This document shows positions 51,934 to 61,585 of a DNA stretch of 64,000 bases, piece by piece. Position 1 is the first letter of the stretch; every line of letters starts with the position of its first letter. The notes under the pieces are model-generated. The model was not told the DNA's origin, did not search any database, and worked only from the letters and a program-made list of their open reading frames with translations. The position numbers were made by a program, and so were the translations under genes. This stretch comes from Luteimonas granuli (GTDB lineage: Bacteria > Pseudomonadota > Gammaproteobacteria > Xanthomonadales > Xanthomonadaceae): NCBI RefSeq assembly GCF_007795095.1, contig NZ_CP042218.1:2853405-2917404 (forward strand), in the 5' to 3' direction.

Positions 51934-53349
51934 ATGAGCGCAAGACCCGGCTTCCAGCACCAGGGCCGCGATTTCCATGGCCGCGGCGACGCCCGGGTCG
52001 AGCATCTGCGCGTGCCCCCGCAGTCGGTGGAGGCCGAGCAGGCGGTGCTCGGCGGACTGATGCTGTCGCCGGACTCCTACGACCGCGTCGGCGACCAGCT
52101 CGAGGAGTCCGACTTCTACCGTCGCGACCATCAGCTGATCTTCCGCGCGATCAAGGAACTGGCCGAGCGCAACCGCCCCTTCGACGCGGTGACACTGGGC
52201 GAATGGTTCGAATCCCAGGGCCAGTCGGATCTGGTCGCCGGCGGCGCCTACCTGGGGGAGCTGGCCAGCACCACGCCCTCGGCCGCGAACATCACCGCCT
52301 ACGCCGAGATCGTCCGCGACAAGGCGGTGCTGCGCCAGCTGATCGAGGTGGGCACCACCATCGTCAACGACGGCTTCCAGCCCGAGGGCCGGGACAGCGC
52401 CGAGCTCCTGGCCAAGGCCGAGCAGGAGGTGTTCGCGATCGCCGAAGCCGGCAACCGTGGCCGCAGCGACTTCACCGCGGTCAACCAGGCCATGGCCGAG
52501 GCCTTCGACGTGCTGCAGACCCGCTATGCCAACGGCGGCGGCATCACCGGTCTGCCGACCGGCTACGTCGAGTTCGACGAGATGACCGCCGGCCTGCAGC
52601 CCACCGACCTGCTGATCCTCGCCGCGCGCCCGGCCATGGGCAAGACCACGCTGGCGCTGAACATGGCCGAGTACGCGGCCATGAAGACGAAGAAGCCGGT
52701 GGCGGTGTTCTCGATGGAAATGTCGGCCAGCCAGCTGGCGCTGCGCCTGATCTCCTCGGTGGGGCGGGTCAACGCCACGCGGCTGCGCACCGGCCAGCTC
52801 GAGGATGAGGACTGGAGCCGCGTCTCCAGCGCCATCCGGCTGCTGAAGGAAACCAAGATCTTCATCGACGACACTCCGGCGCTGTCGCCCGATGCGCTGC
52901 GAGCCAAGGCGCGCCGGCTCAAGCGCGAGCACGGCCTGGGGCTGATCGTGATCGACTACCTGCAGCTGATGGCGGTGCCGGGCAACAGCGAGAACCGCGC
53001 CACCGAGATCTCCGAGATCAGCCGCTCGCTGAAGGCGCTCGCGAAGGAGCTCAACGTGCCGGTGGTCGCCCTGTCGCAGCTCAACCGTTCGCTGGAAACC
53101 CGCACCGACAAGCGCCCGGTGATGGCCGACCTGCGCGAATCCGGCGCCATCGAGCAGGACGCCGACGTCATCATCTTCATCTACCGCGACGAGTACTACA
53201 ACAAGGAGAACTCGCCGGACAAGGGCCTGGCCGAGGTGATCATCGGCAAGCAGAGAAACGGCCCGACGGGCTCGGTGAAGCTGAAGTTCTTCGGCGAGTA
53301 CACGCGCTTCGACAACCTCGCCCACGATTCGGTCGGAAGCTTCGAGTAG
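51934..53349 (+). CDS. dnaB: Replicative DNA helicase DnaB
   Basis: 471 residues (E. coli 471). N-terminal DnaG-interacting domain (RVPPQSVEAEQAVLGGLML, about 22-125), linker, and RecA-like motor with Walker A RPAMGKTTLALN (about 232), Walker B LIVIDYLQLM (about 345) and the arginine region near the C terminus. No intein is present, although DnaB is a frequent intein site. ATG 51934 gives the proper N terminus; GGGGAG lies about 11 bases upstream. It is followed by alr after 6 bases, an order also seen in other Gammaproteobacteria. Confidence 0.97.
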   Translation: MSARPGFQHQGRDFHGRGDARVEHLRVPPQSVEAEQAVLGGLMLSPDSYDRVGDQLEESDFYRRDHQLIFRAIKELAERNRPFDAVTLGEWFESQGQSDLVAGGAYLGELASTTPSAANITAYAEIVRDKAVLRQLIEVGTTIVNDGFQPEGRDSAELLAKAEQEVFAIAEAGNRGRSDFTAVNQAMAEAFDVLQTRYANGGGITGLPTGYVEFDEMTAGLQPTDLLILAARPAMGKTTLALNMAEYAAMKTKKPVAVFSMEMSASQLALRLISSVGRVNATRLRTGQLEDEDWSRVSSAIRLLKETKIFIDDTPALSPDALRAKARRLKREHGLGLIVIDYLQLMAVPGNSENRATEISEISRSLKALAKELNVPVVALSQLNRSLETRTDKRPVMADLRESGAIEQDADVIIFIYRDEYYNKENSPDKGLAEVIIGKQRNGPTGSVKLKFFGEYTRFDNLAHDSVGSFE

Positions 53350-53355
53350 CCGCGC

Positions 53356-54492
53356 ATGGCCCTGCATGCCGCCGAGCGCCCGACGCGGATCCTGGTCGAT
53401 CTCGACCGCATCGCCGGCAACCTGGGCGCGATCCGCGCCCATGCCGGCGTGCCGGTGATGGCCATCGTCAAGGCCAACGCCTACGGCCACGGCCTGGTAC
53501 CCGTCGCGCTCCACCTGCAGGCACAGGGCGTCGAACACCTGGGCGTCGCCTTTCCGGAGGAGGGCATCGCGCTGCGCCGTGCGGGCATCACCGTGCCGAT
53601 CCTGGTGCTCGGCGGCATCTACGGCCCGCAGGTCGGCCAGTACCTCGCGCATGAGCTGCAGATCACCGTGTCCTCGGTGGAGAAGCTGCGCCAGGTCGAG
53701 GCCGCGGCCGCGGCGCTCGGCCGCCGCGCCACCGTGCACCTGAAGGTGGACACCGGCATGGAGCGCATCGGCGTGCATGCATGGTCGGCGGGGCCCCTGA
53801 TCGAGGGGGCGGTGGCCTCGCCCTGGATCACGCTCGCCGGAATCTACTCGCACCTGGCCTGCGCGGACGATCCCGCCTCGCCGATGACGGCGCTGCAGCT
53901 GGAGCGCTTCGAAGCCGCCTGCGCGCACTTCGGGCGCATCGGCGCGCCGGTGCCGCCGCGGCACATCGCCAACTCCGCCGGCATCCTGAACTTCCCGGAG
54001 ACGAGGCTGGACCTGGTGCGTCCCGGCATCCTGCTGTACGGGGTGCTGCCGGGAAGCGAGTGCAGGCCGTCGGTGCCGGTACGGCCGGCGATGTCGCTGG
54101 TCTCGCGCGTGGTCTATTTCAAGGTGGTGCGGGCGGGCCACACGGTGGGCTATGGCGGCACCTGGGCGCCGGAGGTGGACACCCGGGTCGTGACCGTGCC
54201 CATCGGCTACGGCGACGGCTATCCGCGCGCGCTGTCCTCGCGCGGGAAAGTGCTCATCCGGGGCCGCGAGTACCCGATCGTCGGCCGCGTGTGCATGGAC
54301 CAGTTCATGGTCGACATCGGGCGCGACAGCGCCTGGAACGAGGACGAGGTGGTGCTGATCGGACGCCAGGGCGACGCGGTGCTGCGGGCGGAGGACGTGG
54401 CCGCGGCGGCCGGAATGATTCCCTACGAAGTGCTGGTGGGACTGAACGACCGGATCCCGCGGGAATACCGTGCCTTGCCGGACGCTGAATAG
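53356..54492 (+). CDS. alr: Alanine racemase, PLP-dependent
   Basis: 378 residues. Makes D-alanine for peptidoglycan. PLP Schiff-base Lys in VMAIVKANAYGHGL (about 38), substrate Tyr in TVGYGGTWAP (about 268) and the C-terminal NRxVCMDQFMVDIG region (VGRVCMDQFMVDIG). It begins 6 bases after dnaB and is probably co-transcribed with it. Normal length, no anomalies. Confidence 0.97.
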   Translation: MALHAAERPTRILVDLDRIAGNLGAIRAHAGVPVMAIVKANAYGHGLVPVALHLQAQGVEHLGVAFPEEGIALRRAGITVPILVLGGIYGPQVGQYLAHELQITVSSVEKLRQVEAAAAALGRRATVHLKVDTGMERIGVHAWSAGPLIEGAVASPWITLAGIYSHLACADDPASPMTALQLERFEAACAHFGRIGAPVPPRHIANSAGILNFPETRLDLVRPGILLYGVLPGSECRPSVPVRPAMSLVSRVVYFKVVRAGHTVGYGGTWAPEVDTRVVTVPIGYGDGYPRALSSRGKVLIRGREYPIVGRVCMDQFMVDIGRDSAWNEDEVVLIGRQGDAVLRAEDVAAAAGMIPYEVLVGLNDRIPREYRALPDAE

Positions 54493-54583
54493 GCGCCGGC
54501 GCCGTCACCCGTCGCGGACGCAATCGCGGGTAGCGTGGGGCGCGTTCATCGATCGGGCACGCCGCCCGCCAGAGGAGTCCCCC

Positions 54584-55261
54584 ATGCGAAATCCGTCCCG
54601 AGCCCTGCTTGCCACCGCGGTCGCCGGCGCCGTCCTGTTCACCGGCTGCGCCAGCTATACCGGCCAGACCAGCGACCCCAACGACCCCAACCGCACCCGC
54701 CGCGGCGCGCTGATCGGCGCCGGCATCGGCGCGGTCGCCGGCCTGCTCAGCGGCTCCGATGCCACCGAGCGCCGCCAGCGCGCCCTGGTCGGTGCAGGCG
54801 TGGGTGGCCTGACCGGCGGTGCCGTCGGCGCCTACCAGGACCGCCAGGAAGCCGAACTGCGTCGCCAGACCGCGGGGACCGGCATCGTCGTCGACCGCGA
54901 GGGCGATGTGATCAAGCTGAACCTGCCCGACGGCGTGACCTTCGACTTCAACAGGACCGAACTGAAGCCGCAGTTCTACCCCGCGCTCAACAACGTCGCG
55001 CGCACGCTGGCCGAGTACAACCAGACCATCGTCGAGGTGGCCGGGCATACCGACAACATCGGCAGCGACGCGGTCAACCAGCGCATTTCCGAGCAGCGCG
55101 CCTCGGCCGTGGCCAACTACCTGATCGGCCAGGGGCTGATGCGCGAGCGTTTCGAGATCGTGGGCTTCGGCAAGACCATGCCCATCGCCGACAACTCCAC
55201 CGAGCAGGGCCGCGCGCTCAACCGCCGCGTCGAGATCCGCGTGGTGCCGCTGCGCGGCTGA
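54584..55261 (+). CDS. OmpA-family lipoprotein (YiaD-like)
   Basis: 225 residues. Lipoprotein signal with lipobox FTGC (Cys about 22), then a Gly-rich segment with glycine-zipper repeats (RGALIGAGIGAVAGLLSG and LVGAGVGGLTGGAVGAYQD, about 42-90) and a C-terminal OmpA peptidoglycan-binding domain (about 110-222; VEVAGHTDNIGSDAVNQRISEQRA carries the Asp/Arg pair for diaminopimelate). It would tether the outer membrane to the wall. AGAGGAG lies ideally before ATG 54584; the longer open frame is rejected. Confidence 0.9.
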   Translation: MRNPSRALLATAVAGAVLFTGCASYTGQTSDPNDPNRTRRGALIGAGIGAVAGLLSGSDATERRQRALVGAGVGGLTGGAVGAYQDRQEAELRRQTAGTGIVVDREGDVIKLNLPDGVTFDFNRTELKPQFYPALNNVARTLAEYNQTIVEVAGHTDNIGSDAVNQRISEQRASAVANYLIGQGLMRERFEIVGFGKTMPIADNSTEQGRALNRRVEIRVVPLRG

Positions 55262-55279
55262 TCCGCCGTTCCCGATCGA

Positions 55280-57195
55280 TCATGGACGGGCCGCAGCGAT
55301 GCGGCCCGTTCCGCTTGTGCGGTGCGCGCTGCGCTCCAGCCACCACAGCAGTCCGGCGGCCAGCAGCCAGGCCAGGAACCACGGCCATCGCGGACCGGTG
55401 CCCGAGGATCCACTGCCGAGGGCGAAGGCCTCGCCATCCATGGTGCGGTTGCGGAAACGATGCGTGGTCGCGGCATCGTCTCCGGCGTGCCGGGAGCGCG
55501 GCATCGTGGCCGTGGCCCTTGCCAGCCGCAGCGTGGCCTCCTGTCGCGCCTGTGCGGCGAGGCCCGGGAGTGCCTCGGCCGGATGCACGTACAGCAGCGG
55601 CGCGGCCCCGCCTTCGCCCACGCGATACCAGCCGCTGCGGGCCGGCCAGACCGCGGCGCAGCCGGCCGCGGGGGATCGTGCAGCGGATGCGTACGGGTAC
55701 CGTCTTCGGTGACGAGGAGGGTGCCGGGCTCGAAGTCGCACAGGGCCACGCGCCGGCCGGCGCGCGCGATGCCTTCGAAGCGCGGCTGTCGTCCGGCACC
55801 GGCGCGGGCCAGGGTGCCAGTGGCCTCGCTCCACAGGCGCGCGTGGCGCTGGCCGTGGCCGGTGAGCACGAGGCGGTAGCTGTGGTCGAGGTTCCAGACC
55901 GCGATGCGGCCGCGTCCGGACGGGCGCCAGCGCGCCAGCGATGCGCCGGAGGCGTCCTCGAGCAGGGACACCGAGCCGGGGGCGAGGATGGGATGCGGCT
56001 GGCGCGCAAGCGCCGGTACGCCCGTGTCGCCGATGTCGGGGCCGGCTGCGGATGCCGACGCTGCATCGTCGGTGTCCGCCACCCTTGCTGCCTCGAGCAC
56101 CACGTCGGCCTCGAGTACGGGATCGGCATCGCCGAGCGCGAAGCCGAGCTGGCGCAGGGCGTCGCGCGTCGCGGCGTCGGGCCTGCCGGTGATGCGCAGC
56201 ATCAGGCCCAGGCCGCCATCGACGGCGGCAAGCACCGCGCTGCGCGCGTTCGCGTCCAGGCCCGCCCAGGCGCGTTCGTCGACGATGAGCAGATCGAAGC
56301 CCGACAGCGTCTCCGCGTCGAAGGCCAGTGGCGCGTCGCCCAGGGTGACGCCGCCGCCCAGCGCCATCTGGCTGCGCAGCTGCAGGCCGGCGTCGCTGGC
56401 CCAGCGGCGGAGGTACTTCGGTTCCGGACCGGGAGCGCCGGCGAGCAGCAGCAGGCGCGCGCGGTCGCCGGGCTTCGCATCGACGGGAATGTCGGTCTCC
56501 CCCTCGACCTGACCGCGCAGGCGCAGCCTGTAGACCGCCGGTCCGGAGGCGCGCACCGGGGCCCGCAGCTGGAAGCGGCCGTCGTCGTCGGGGATGGCGC
56601 GATCCTGGACGGCGCCGGCGGGATCGAGCAGTTCCAAGCGAGCGTCCGCAGCGTCGTGCACGCGGCCGGAGACCTGCAGCACGCCTCCGCTGGCAACGCG
56701 TGCGGGCGCATGCAGTTCGACAAGACCGGGTGGCAGCGGCGGCGGCTCGAAGGTGACGGGCAGGCTGCGCGCCGCATCGAGGTCGCGTGCTTCCAGCCCC
56801 CCGCCGAGCACGTGCAGGCTGCCGGCCCGCGGATGCATGCGCAGCGCCGTGGCGAGGTCCGGCATCGCCCGGGCGCCGGCGGCCGTGGCCGCGTCGGTGC
56901 CGGCTTCGGGGAGGGCGATCAGGATCGCGTCGCCCTGCGTGGCCTGGCGCGCGTCGTCGGCATCCGTATCCGCGGTCATCACCACCAGCCTGGATTCGTC
57001 GATCGTGCGTCCGGGCGGCAGCAGGGTCGCGAACAGGAGCGCGGCGCAGGCGAACTGCAGCAGGAGGATGGCGGCGAGACGCCAGGCCGGCGGCCGGCCC
57101 TGCGCGGAGAGGCGCCGCCAGCGCAGGGCATGGCGCAGGGATGCGGCCGCCGCCGCCAGGCAGAGCACGAGCGCGATGGCCAGGGCGATGCTCAT
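55280..57195 (-). CDS. Membrane protein with glutamine-amidotransferase-like domain, frame broken near the 3' end
   Basis: From ATG 57195, which overlaps the DUF4175-like stop by ATGA. N-terminal membrane segments (about 2-20 and 38-60), beta-rich periplasmic or cytosolic parts and a class I amidotransferase-like region (SGFDLLIVDERAWAGLDANA, about 300) as in BatA-cluster membrane proteins. At GGGGG 55670-55674 one base is missing; adding it joins the body to the C-terminal half in the next frame (WYRVGEGGAAPLLYVHPAEA and the last membrane segment WFLAWLLAAGLLWWLERS), giving 638 residues. The last coding bases overlap the convergent terminator hairpin. Function unknown; last gene of the MoxR cluster. 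Confidence 0.72.
55286..55309. terminator. Hairpin between the OmpA-like gene and the convergent membrane-protein gene
   Basis: 9-bp perfect stem ACGGGCCGC/GCGGCCCGT with loop AGCGAT, 25 bases after the OmpA-like stop. It could end transcription from either side; it lies inside the 3' coding end of the minus-strand gene. Confidence 0.55.
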
Positions 57196-59447
57196 TCGTC
57201 GCCTCCCCTGCGCAGCGCGTCGAGGTAGGCCTTGCCGGTGGCATCCGCTTCGGCGCGCATGCGCGGCGCTGCGGTCGGCGGCGTGGCCAGCGGCCAGAGC
57301 AGCGCCCGGAGGCGCTCGCGGCAGTCGTCGCAGGCGGGATCGCGCTGGACGGCATCGACGGCGGCCATCACCGCCAGCGGATCGGTGCCGCGGTCGCCGC
57401 CGCCGTCCGCAGCCAGCCAGGCCTGCAGTGCGGCCAGGTCGATGGCGTTTGCGTCGGATCCGGCGCCGAGCGCGCGCCAGAGTGCGGCGGGAATGTCCTC
57501 GACCGGCTCGGCCGCTGCCAGCGGAACACGCCGGCTGGCGATGCCTTCGCGCTCGCCGGAAAGACGGCGGCCGAAGTCCACGGGTGGCAGTCCGGTGCCT
57601 GTGCGCGCCAAGTGGATGCGGTCGGACTGCTGGATCTCCTTGACCAGGGCCAGGGCGCGGTTGGCCGGCGGCAGGGCGTCCCGCGGCCGCGCCTGGCGCA
57701 GGGCGAGTTCGGACTGCCACATCTCTCCCAATGCGCGGCGCAGCAGGGCGCGGGTCTTCGGATCGAGCAGGGTCGCGGCCTCGGGAATGTCATGGACGTG
57801 GCCGAATTCCTCCAGCACGTTGCCCGCCTGGCCGAAGCCGGAGCGGCCGGGTTCGCCCGCCGCGGCCTCATCGCCGGCCGCATGGTCGTGGCCTCCAGCG
57901 TCGTGATCCTGATCGTCCTGCTGCTGCGCTTCCACCATCCCGCGCCAGGCCTCGGCCTCGTCCTCGGCGTCGTTGGTTGGCAGCAGGATGGGGGGTGGAG
58001 GCAGGTCGTCGGCATCGCCGTGGTCCGCGACCGGCATCGGAGCGCCCTCGCTTTCCTCGCCGAGGAACTGTCCGTAGCGCAGGCGAAGCAGGCGCTGGTC
58101 GACGGCGATCGCGTCCGAACGCGCGGCGAAGGTCTCGTCCCGCAGCCGCGGCCGTTCGGCGATCAGGGCTTCGGCGTCGATGATGATCTGGCGCTGGCTG
58201 GCGAAGTAGGCCGGCAGCACCTTCTGCAGCACGCCGTCCATGCCGCTGTCCTCGCTGGCCTGCGGCGGAGGCCAGCGCAGGATGTGGCTGGCGCTGCGCG
58301 TGGACTGGGCGCCCCGGGCGCGGTTGTCGCGGACCACGAAATGCACGATCAGGTCATCGCCCTCGGAAAGGCCGAGCGCGTCGAGGTCGAGCTGGTGCGC
58401 GAACCGCCTGCTGCGCCGGTCGCCGCGCCCGGAAATGCGGCGGACCTCGTCGCGGAAGCCGATGTTCTCGCCGCTGCCCTCGGTCATGGTCAGGTGCATG
58501 TCCGCGCTGGCGGCGAGGCCGTGGTCGTCCTCGGCCTCGAAGGCCAGGGTCCAGCGTAGCTGGCCCGGCGTGCGCAGGCTGAGCGTCTGCGCCGGCGCGG
58601 TGATGCGGATCGAGGGCGGACGGTCACGGACGACGTCGATGCGGTGCAGGGTCTCGTCCTCCCGGGGCAGGGCGTCGCTGGCGACGATGCGGTAGAGGCC
58701 CGGCTGTTCCGCGCTCGCTTCGGCCCGCCAGTACTCCCCGTCGCGCGCCAGTTCGATGCGCCGGCCATCGATGAACTCCAGGGCGACTGCCTCGGGCACG
58801 GGGGTGAAGCGCAGCGTCCAGGCGAGCGTCGCGCCCTCGGGCACGCTGGCATCCAGGGTCCCGCCTTCCCGGGCCGGCAGGCCGGTGTACGAGGGAGGCG
58901 TGATCGCGAGGCTGCGTTCGACCAGCCGCAGGGCGACGTGCGCGGCCGCTGTCGGCGCAGTGCGGTTCCCGTCGGGCGAAGGATCCAGGGGTGATGCCGC
59001 GGGCCAGAGCAGGGCGGCCGCGGCGACCAGCACGGCGGCCGCAGCGCTGGCGGCGATGCCTGCGGCCGGCCATGGCACGCGCGCCCCGGAGGCTTCAGGC
59101 GAAGGCAGCCGCTGCAGCACGCGCTGGCGCTGCAGGCGCGCCAGCGGCGTCAGGCGGGAGGGATCGGCGGCGAGCAGGGCGCTGCTGTCTTCGAGCAGGG
59201 GATGGCTGGCGTCGAGCCGGCGCTGCAGCCAGCCGCGATCGGCTCGCCGCGAAAGGCGCCAGCCCGTCGCCATGGCGACGAGCACTGCGGCAAGTGCGAC
59301 GCCGGCGGCCACCGCGGGATTCCCTCTGTCCAGGCGCCATGCAAGCGCGGCGGCGGCCGCAACCCAGGGCAGCGCGAGCGCCAGCGCGATCGCGTACCGG
59401 CGGCGCCGCGCGGCCCGCAGAAGGCGGTCGAAGGCATCCATGCTCAT
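57192..59447 (-). CDS. DUF4175-like membrane protein of the MoxR/Bat cluster
   Basis: 751 residues. Two N-terminal membrane segments (about 19-37 and 45-64) and one near 135-152, then a large extracytoplasmic region with beta-sandwich-like stretches (ITPPSYTGLPAREGG, RDRPPSIRITAPAQTLSLR) and a long helical C-terminal part with an acidic His/Asp-rich stretch (about 480-510). This resembles DUF4175 proteins found beside BatA and MoxR. It overlaps both neighbours by ATGA (59444-59447; 57192-57195). A second ATG 2 codons downstream is possible. Biochemical role unknown. Confidence 0.75.
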   Translation of the reverse strand: MSMDAFDRLLRAARRRRYAIALALALPWVAAAAALAWRLDRGNPAVAAGVALAAVLVAMATGWRLSRRADRGWLQRRLDASHPLLEDSSALLAADPSRLTPLARLQRQRVLQRLPSPEASGARVPWPAAGIAASAAAAVLVAAAALLWPAASPLDPSPDGNRTAPTAAAHVALRLVERSLAITPPSYTGLPAREGGTLDASVPEGATLAWTLRFTPVPEAVALEFIDGRRIELARDGEYWRAEASAEQPGLYRIVASDALPREDETLHRIDVVRDRPPSIRITAPAQTLSLRTPGQLRWTLAFEAEDDHGLAASADMHLTMTEGSGENIGFRDEVRRISGRGDRRSRRFAHQLDLDALGLSEGDDLIVHFVVRDNRARGAQSTRSASHILRWPPPQASEDSGMDGVLQKVLPAYFASQRQIIIDAEALIAERPRLRDETFAARSDAIAVDQRLLRLRYGQFLGEESEGAPMPVADHGDADDLPPPPILLPTNDAEDEAEAWRGMVEAQQQDDQDHDAGGHDHAAGDEAAAGEPGRSGFGQAGNVLEEFGHVHDIPEAATLLDPKTRALLRRALGEMWQSELALRQARPRDALPPANRALALVKEIQQSDRIHLARTGTGLPPVDFGRRLSGEREGIASRRVPLAAAEPVEDIPAALWRALGAGSDANAIDLAALQAWLAADGGGDRGTDPLAVMAAVDAVQRDPACDDCRERLRALLWPLATPPTAAPRMRAEADATGKAYLDALRRGGDE

Positions 59448-60670
59448 GGCTCGCTCTCCCTGCGGGGCCCCGCCGCGAGCCAGCGTTCCAGCAGGAACAG
59501 GAGCGCGATGGCCAGCGCCAGCCACGGCGAAAGCTCGCGCCGGGACTGCGGCCAGGGGCCGATTCCGCCGACCCGCGGGGCATGCTCGGCGGCCAGTACC
59601 CGCGCAGGCGATGGTGGGGGCTGCAGTGCAGCGCGCAGGCGATGGGGGAAGTCGGCGTCCAGCAGGGCAGGCATCGCGTCGGGCTCCAGCGGGCGCGTCC
59701 ATTGCAGGACGCGGCCCTTGCCCAGCATCGCGCCGCGCAGCAGCGGACGGCCCTGCTCATCGCGCAACAGCGGCGGGGCGCCGTCGAGCGCGGACAGGAG
59801 AGTGTCGTGGGCGAGCAGCGCCGTGCCGCCGGCCTCGATCCATGCGATCGCTTCGGATGGCAGCTGACCGGTCGCGAGCCAGGCCTGGACTACGAGGCTG
59901 CCGTCGTCGCGGCGCGTGCGGTCGCGATGCGCCTGCCAGGCCGCGGACGCGGCGCGCAGGTAGCGCGCGCCGGCGCTGTTTCCGGCGTCCCGGATGACGA
60001 TCCGGGGTGCGGCAACGGAATCATTGCCGGCATCCCCACCTGTCGATGTGCTGCCTCCCTCATCGCCAGGGGCCGAAGCATCGTCCGGGGAAATCACCCG
60101 CCACTCCACCGGCCGCGACAGTCGCGGGCGTTCGGCATCGACGCCATCCAGCACCGGTGGAACCAGCACCACCAGCGGCGCGCCCGCCGGCATGCGCATG
60201 TCGAGTTCGCGCAGGAGGCTCATGCTCGCCTGCAGGTCCGGAGGGGGCGACGCTTCGTCCAGCGCGGGGAAGCCCGCCGCGAGCCAGCGGCGCTGGACGC
60301 GCACGCTGTCGCCGGTTCCGCCGGTTCCGTCGGCGTCGCCGCCTGCGGCGAGAGGGCCCACTGCATCGCGAAGCGCCTGGCCCCCAACGCCTGGCGCGGC
60401 GACGATCCAGGGCGCTCCGCCTCCCGCGAGCGGCAGCACCGGCCGCGCCAGCAGCAGGGCCAGGAGGACGATGAGCAGCAGCCGCAGCGCGAGCAGCAGC
60501 CGGTCCTCGAAGCGCAGCCGGCGCCGCGGTCGGACCCGCGCCGACAGCCAGCGCAGCGCGGCGAAATCGATCGGCCGCTGTTCCTCCCGCCGCACCAGGT
60601 GCAGCAGCAGCGGCAGCGCGAGCGCGGCCAGTGCGGCGAGGCCGGCGGGCAGCAGCAGGGTCGGGATCAT
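59444..60670 (-). CDS. BatA-like membrane protein (aerotolerance regulator N-terminal domain)
   Basis: 408 residues. N-terminal BatA domain (PTLLLPAGLAALAALALPLLLHLVRR, membrane segment about 4-25, then RPIDFAALRWL and second segment about 60-80), a periplasmic or cytosolic middle with low-complexity Gly/Asp/Ser stretches, and a C-terminal membrane segment (about 383-398). No MIDAS-type VWA motif was seen. It overlaps the DUF58 stop by ATGA (60667-60670). Bat proteins cooperate with MoxR ATPases in envelope stress; the exact function is not known. Confidence 0.82.
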   Translation of the reverse strand: MIPTLLLPAGLAALAALALPLLLHLVRREEQRPIDFAALRWLSARVRPRRRLRFEDRLLLALRLLLIVLLALLLARPVLPLAGGGAPWIVAAPGVGGQALRDAVGPLAAGGDADGTGGTGDSVRVQRRWLAAGFPALDEASPPPDLQASMSLLRELDMRMPAGAPLVVLVPPVLDGVDAERPRLSRPVEWRVISPDDASAPGDEGGSTSTGGDAGNDSVAAPRIVIRDAGNSAGARYLRAASAAWQAHRDRTRRDDGSLVVQAWLATGQLPSEAIAWIEAGGTALLAHDTLLSALDGAPPLLRDEQGRPLLRGAMLGKGRVLQWTRPLEPDAMPALLDADFPHRLRAALQPPPSPARVLAAEHAPRVGGIGPWPQSRRELSPWLALAIALLFLLERWLAAGPRRESEP

Positions 60671-61572
60671 GGCGCGCCCGTCCCCGCGCGCGCATTCGCC
60701 GAGAACAGCCGCCGGAGCGGCAGGTCCAGCGGCTCGTCGAGCACGTACTCCACCTGGCGGATGCCGGCCGCCGCCAGGCCTGCGGTCTGTTCGCGGCGCG
60801 CGGCGCCGAAGCGCTGCAGGAAGTCCGCTCGCATCGCTTCGCCGTCGCCGCGGAGTTCGCCGCCCCCTTCCACGTCGCGGAAGACGTGCCCGCCCTCGAA
60901 GGGAAAATCGCGCTCCTCCACGGTCAGCAGGCGGATCACCAGCACCTCGCGCCGGGCGGTCGCCAGGCGCTCGGCCAGCTCCAGCGCGGCCTCGTCGAAG
61001 CCGTCGGTGAGCAGCAGCACCAGATCGAGGGGGGCGATGCGCTCATGCAGCGGCGCGAGCGCGGCGCCGGACGGCCAGCCGCCGTGCGCGCGCAGGGCGT
61101 CGAGCGCGAGCAGGCAGCGGTCGCGGTGCCGCGGTCCGGCCGAGGCCGCCTGCATTGAAAGACCGTCTCCGTTCACCGCGGCCAGGCCGAAGCGGTCGCC
61201 CTGGCGCAGCGCGACCTCCATGGTCGCCGCCGCCAGCCCGCGGGCCGCATCCAGCCGCGACCAGCCGGGTCGCGCACCGTCGGCCTGCGCCATCGAAGCG
61301 CTGGCGTCGATGACGATCCAGGCCGTCAGCGGGCTGTCGCGCTCGGCCTCGCGCACGAACCAGCGGTCCGAGCGCGCATAGAGCTTCCAGTCGACCTGCC
61401 GCAGTTCGTCGCCGGGCTCGTAGGGACGGTACTGGGCGAACTCCATGCCGGCGCCGCGGCTGCGGCTGGCGTGCAGGCCGAAGCCGCGGTCGCCGCTGGC
61501 CAGGCGCGGGGCGATCGTGACCTGCCGCAGCCGTGCGCGGACCTCGGGTGTCAGGAACCCGGGCGTGGACAT
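60667..61572 (-). CDS. DUF58 protein with VWA-like metal-binding motif
   Basis: 301 residues. The DUF58 signature is EFAQYRPYEPGDELRQVDWKLYARSD (about 44-69), followed by a VWA-like fold with a DxSxS motif (IVIDASASMAQ, about 89-99) and LLLLTDGFDE. DUF58 proteins pair with MoxR ATPases; the VWA motif would bind a metal and a partner protein. It starts 13 bases after the MoxR stop and overlaps the BatA-like gene. Confidence 0.88.
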   Translation of the reverse strand: MSTPGFLTPEVRARLRQVTIAPRLASGDRGFGLHASRSRGAGMEFAQYRPYEPGDELRQVDWKLYARSDRWFVREAERDSPLTAWIVIDASASMAQADGARPGWSRLDAARGLAAATMEVALRQGDRFGLAAVNGDGLSMQAASAGPRHRDRCLLALDALRAHGGWPSGAALAPLHERIAPLDLVLLLTDGFDEAALELAERLATARREVLVIRLLTVEERDFPFEGGHVFRDVEGGGELRGDGEAMRADFLQRFGAARREQTAGLAAAGIRQVEYVLDEPLDLPLRRLFSANARAGTGAP

Positions 61573-61585
61573 CTCGCCGCGGCGT

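Noticed and set aside
51934..53349. Intein in dnaB
   Set aside because: Length is 471 residues, the same as intein-free DnaB, and motifs are continuous.
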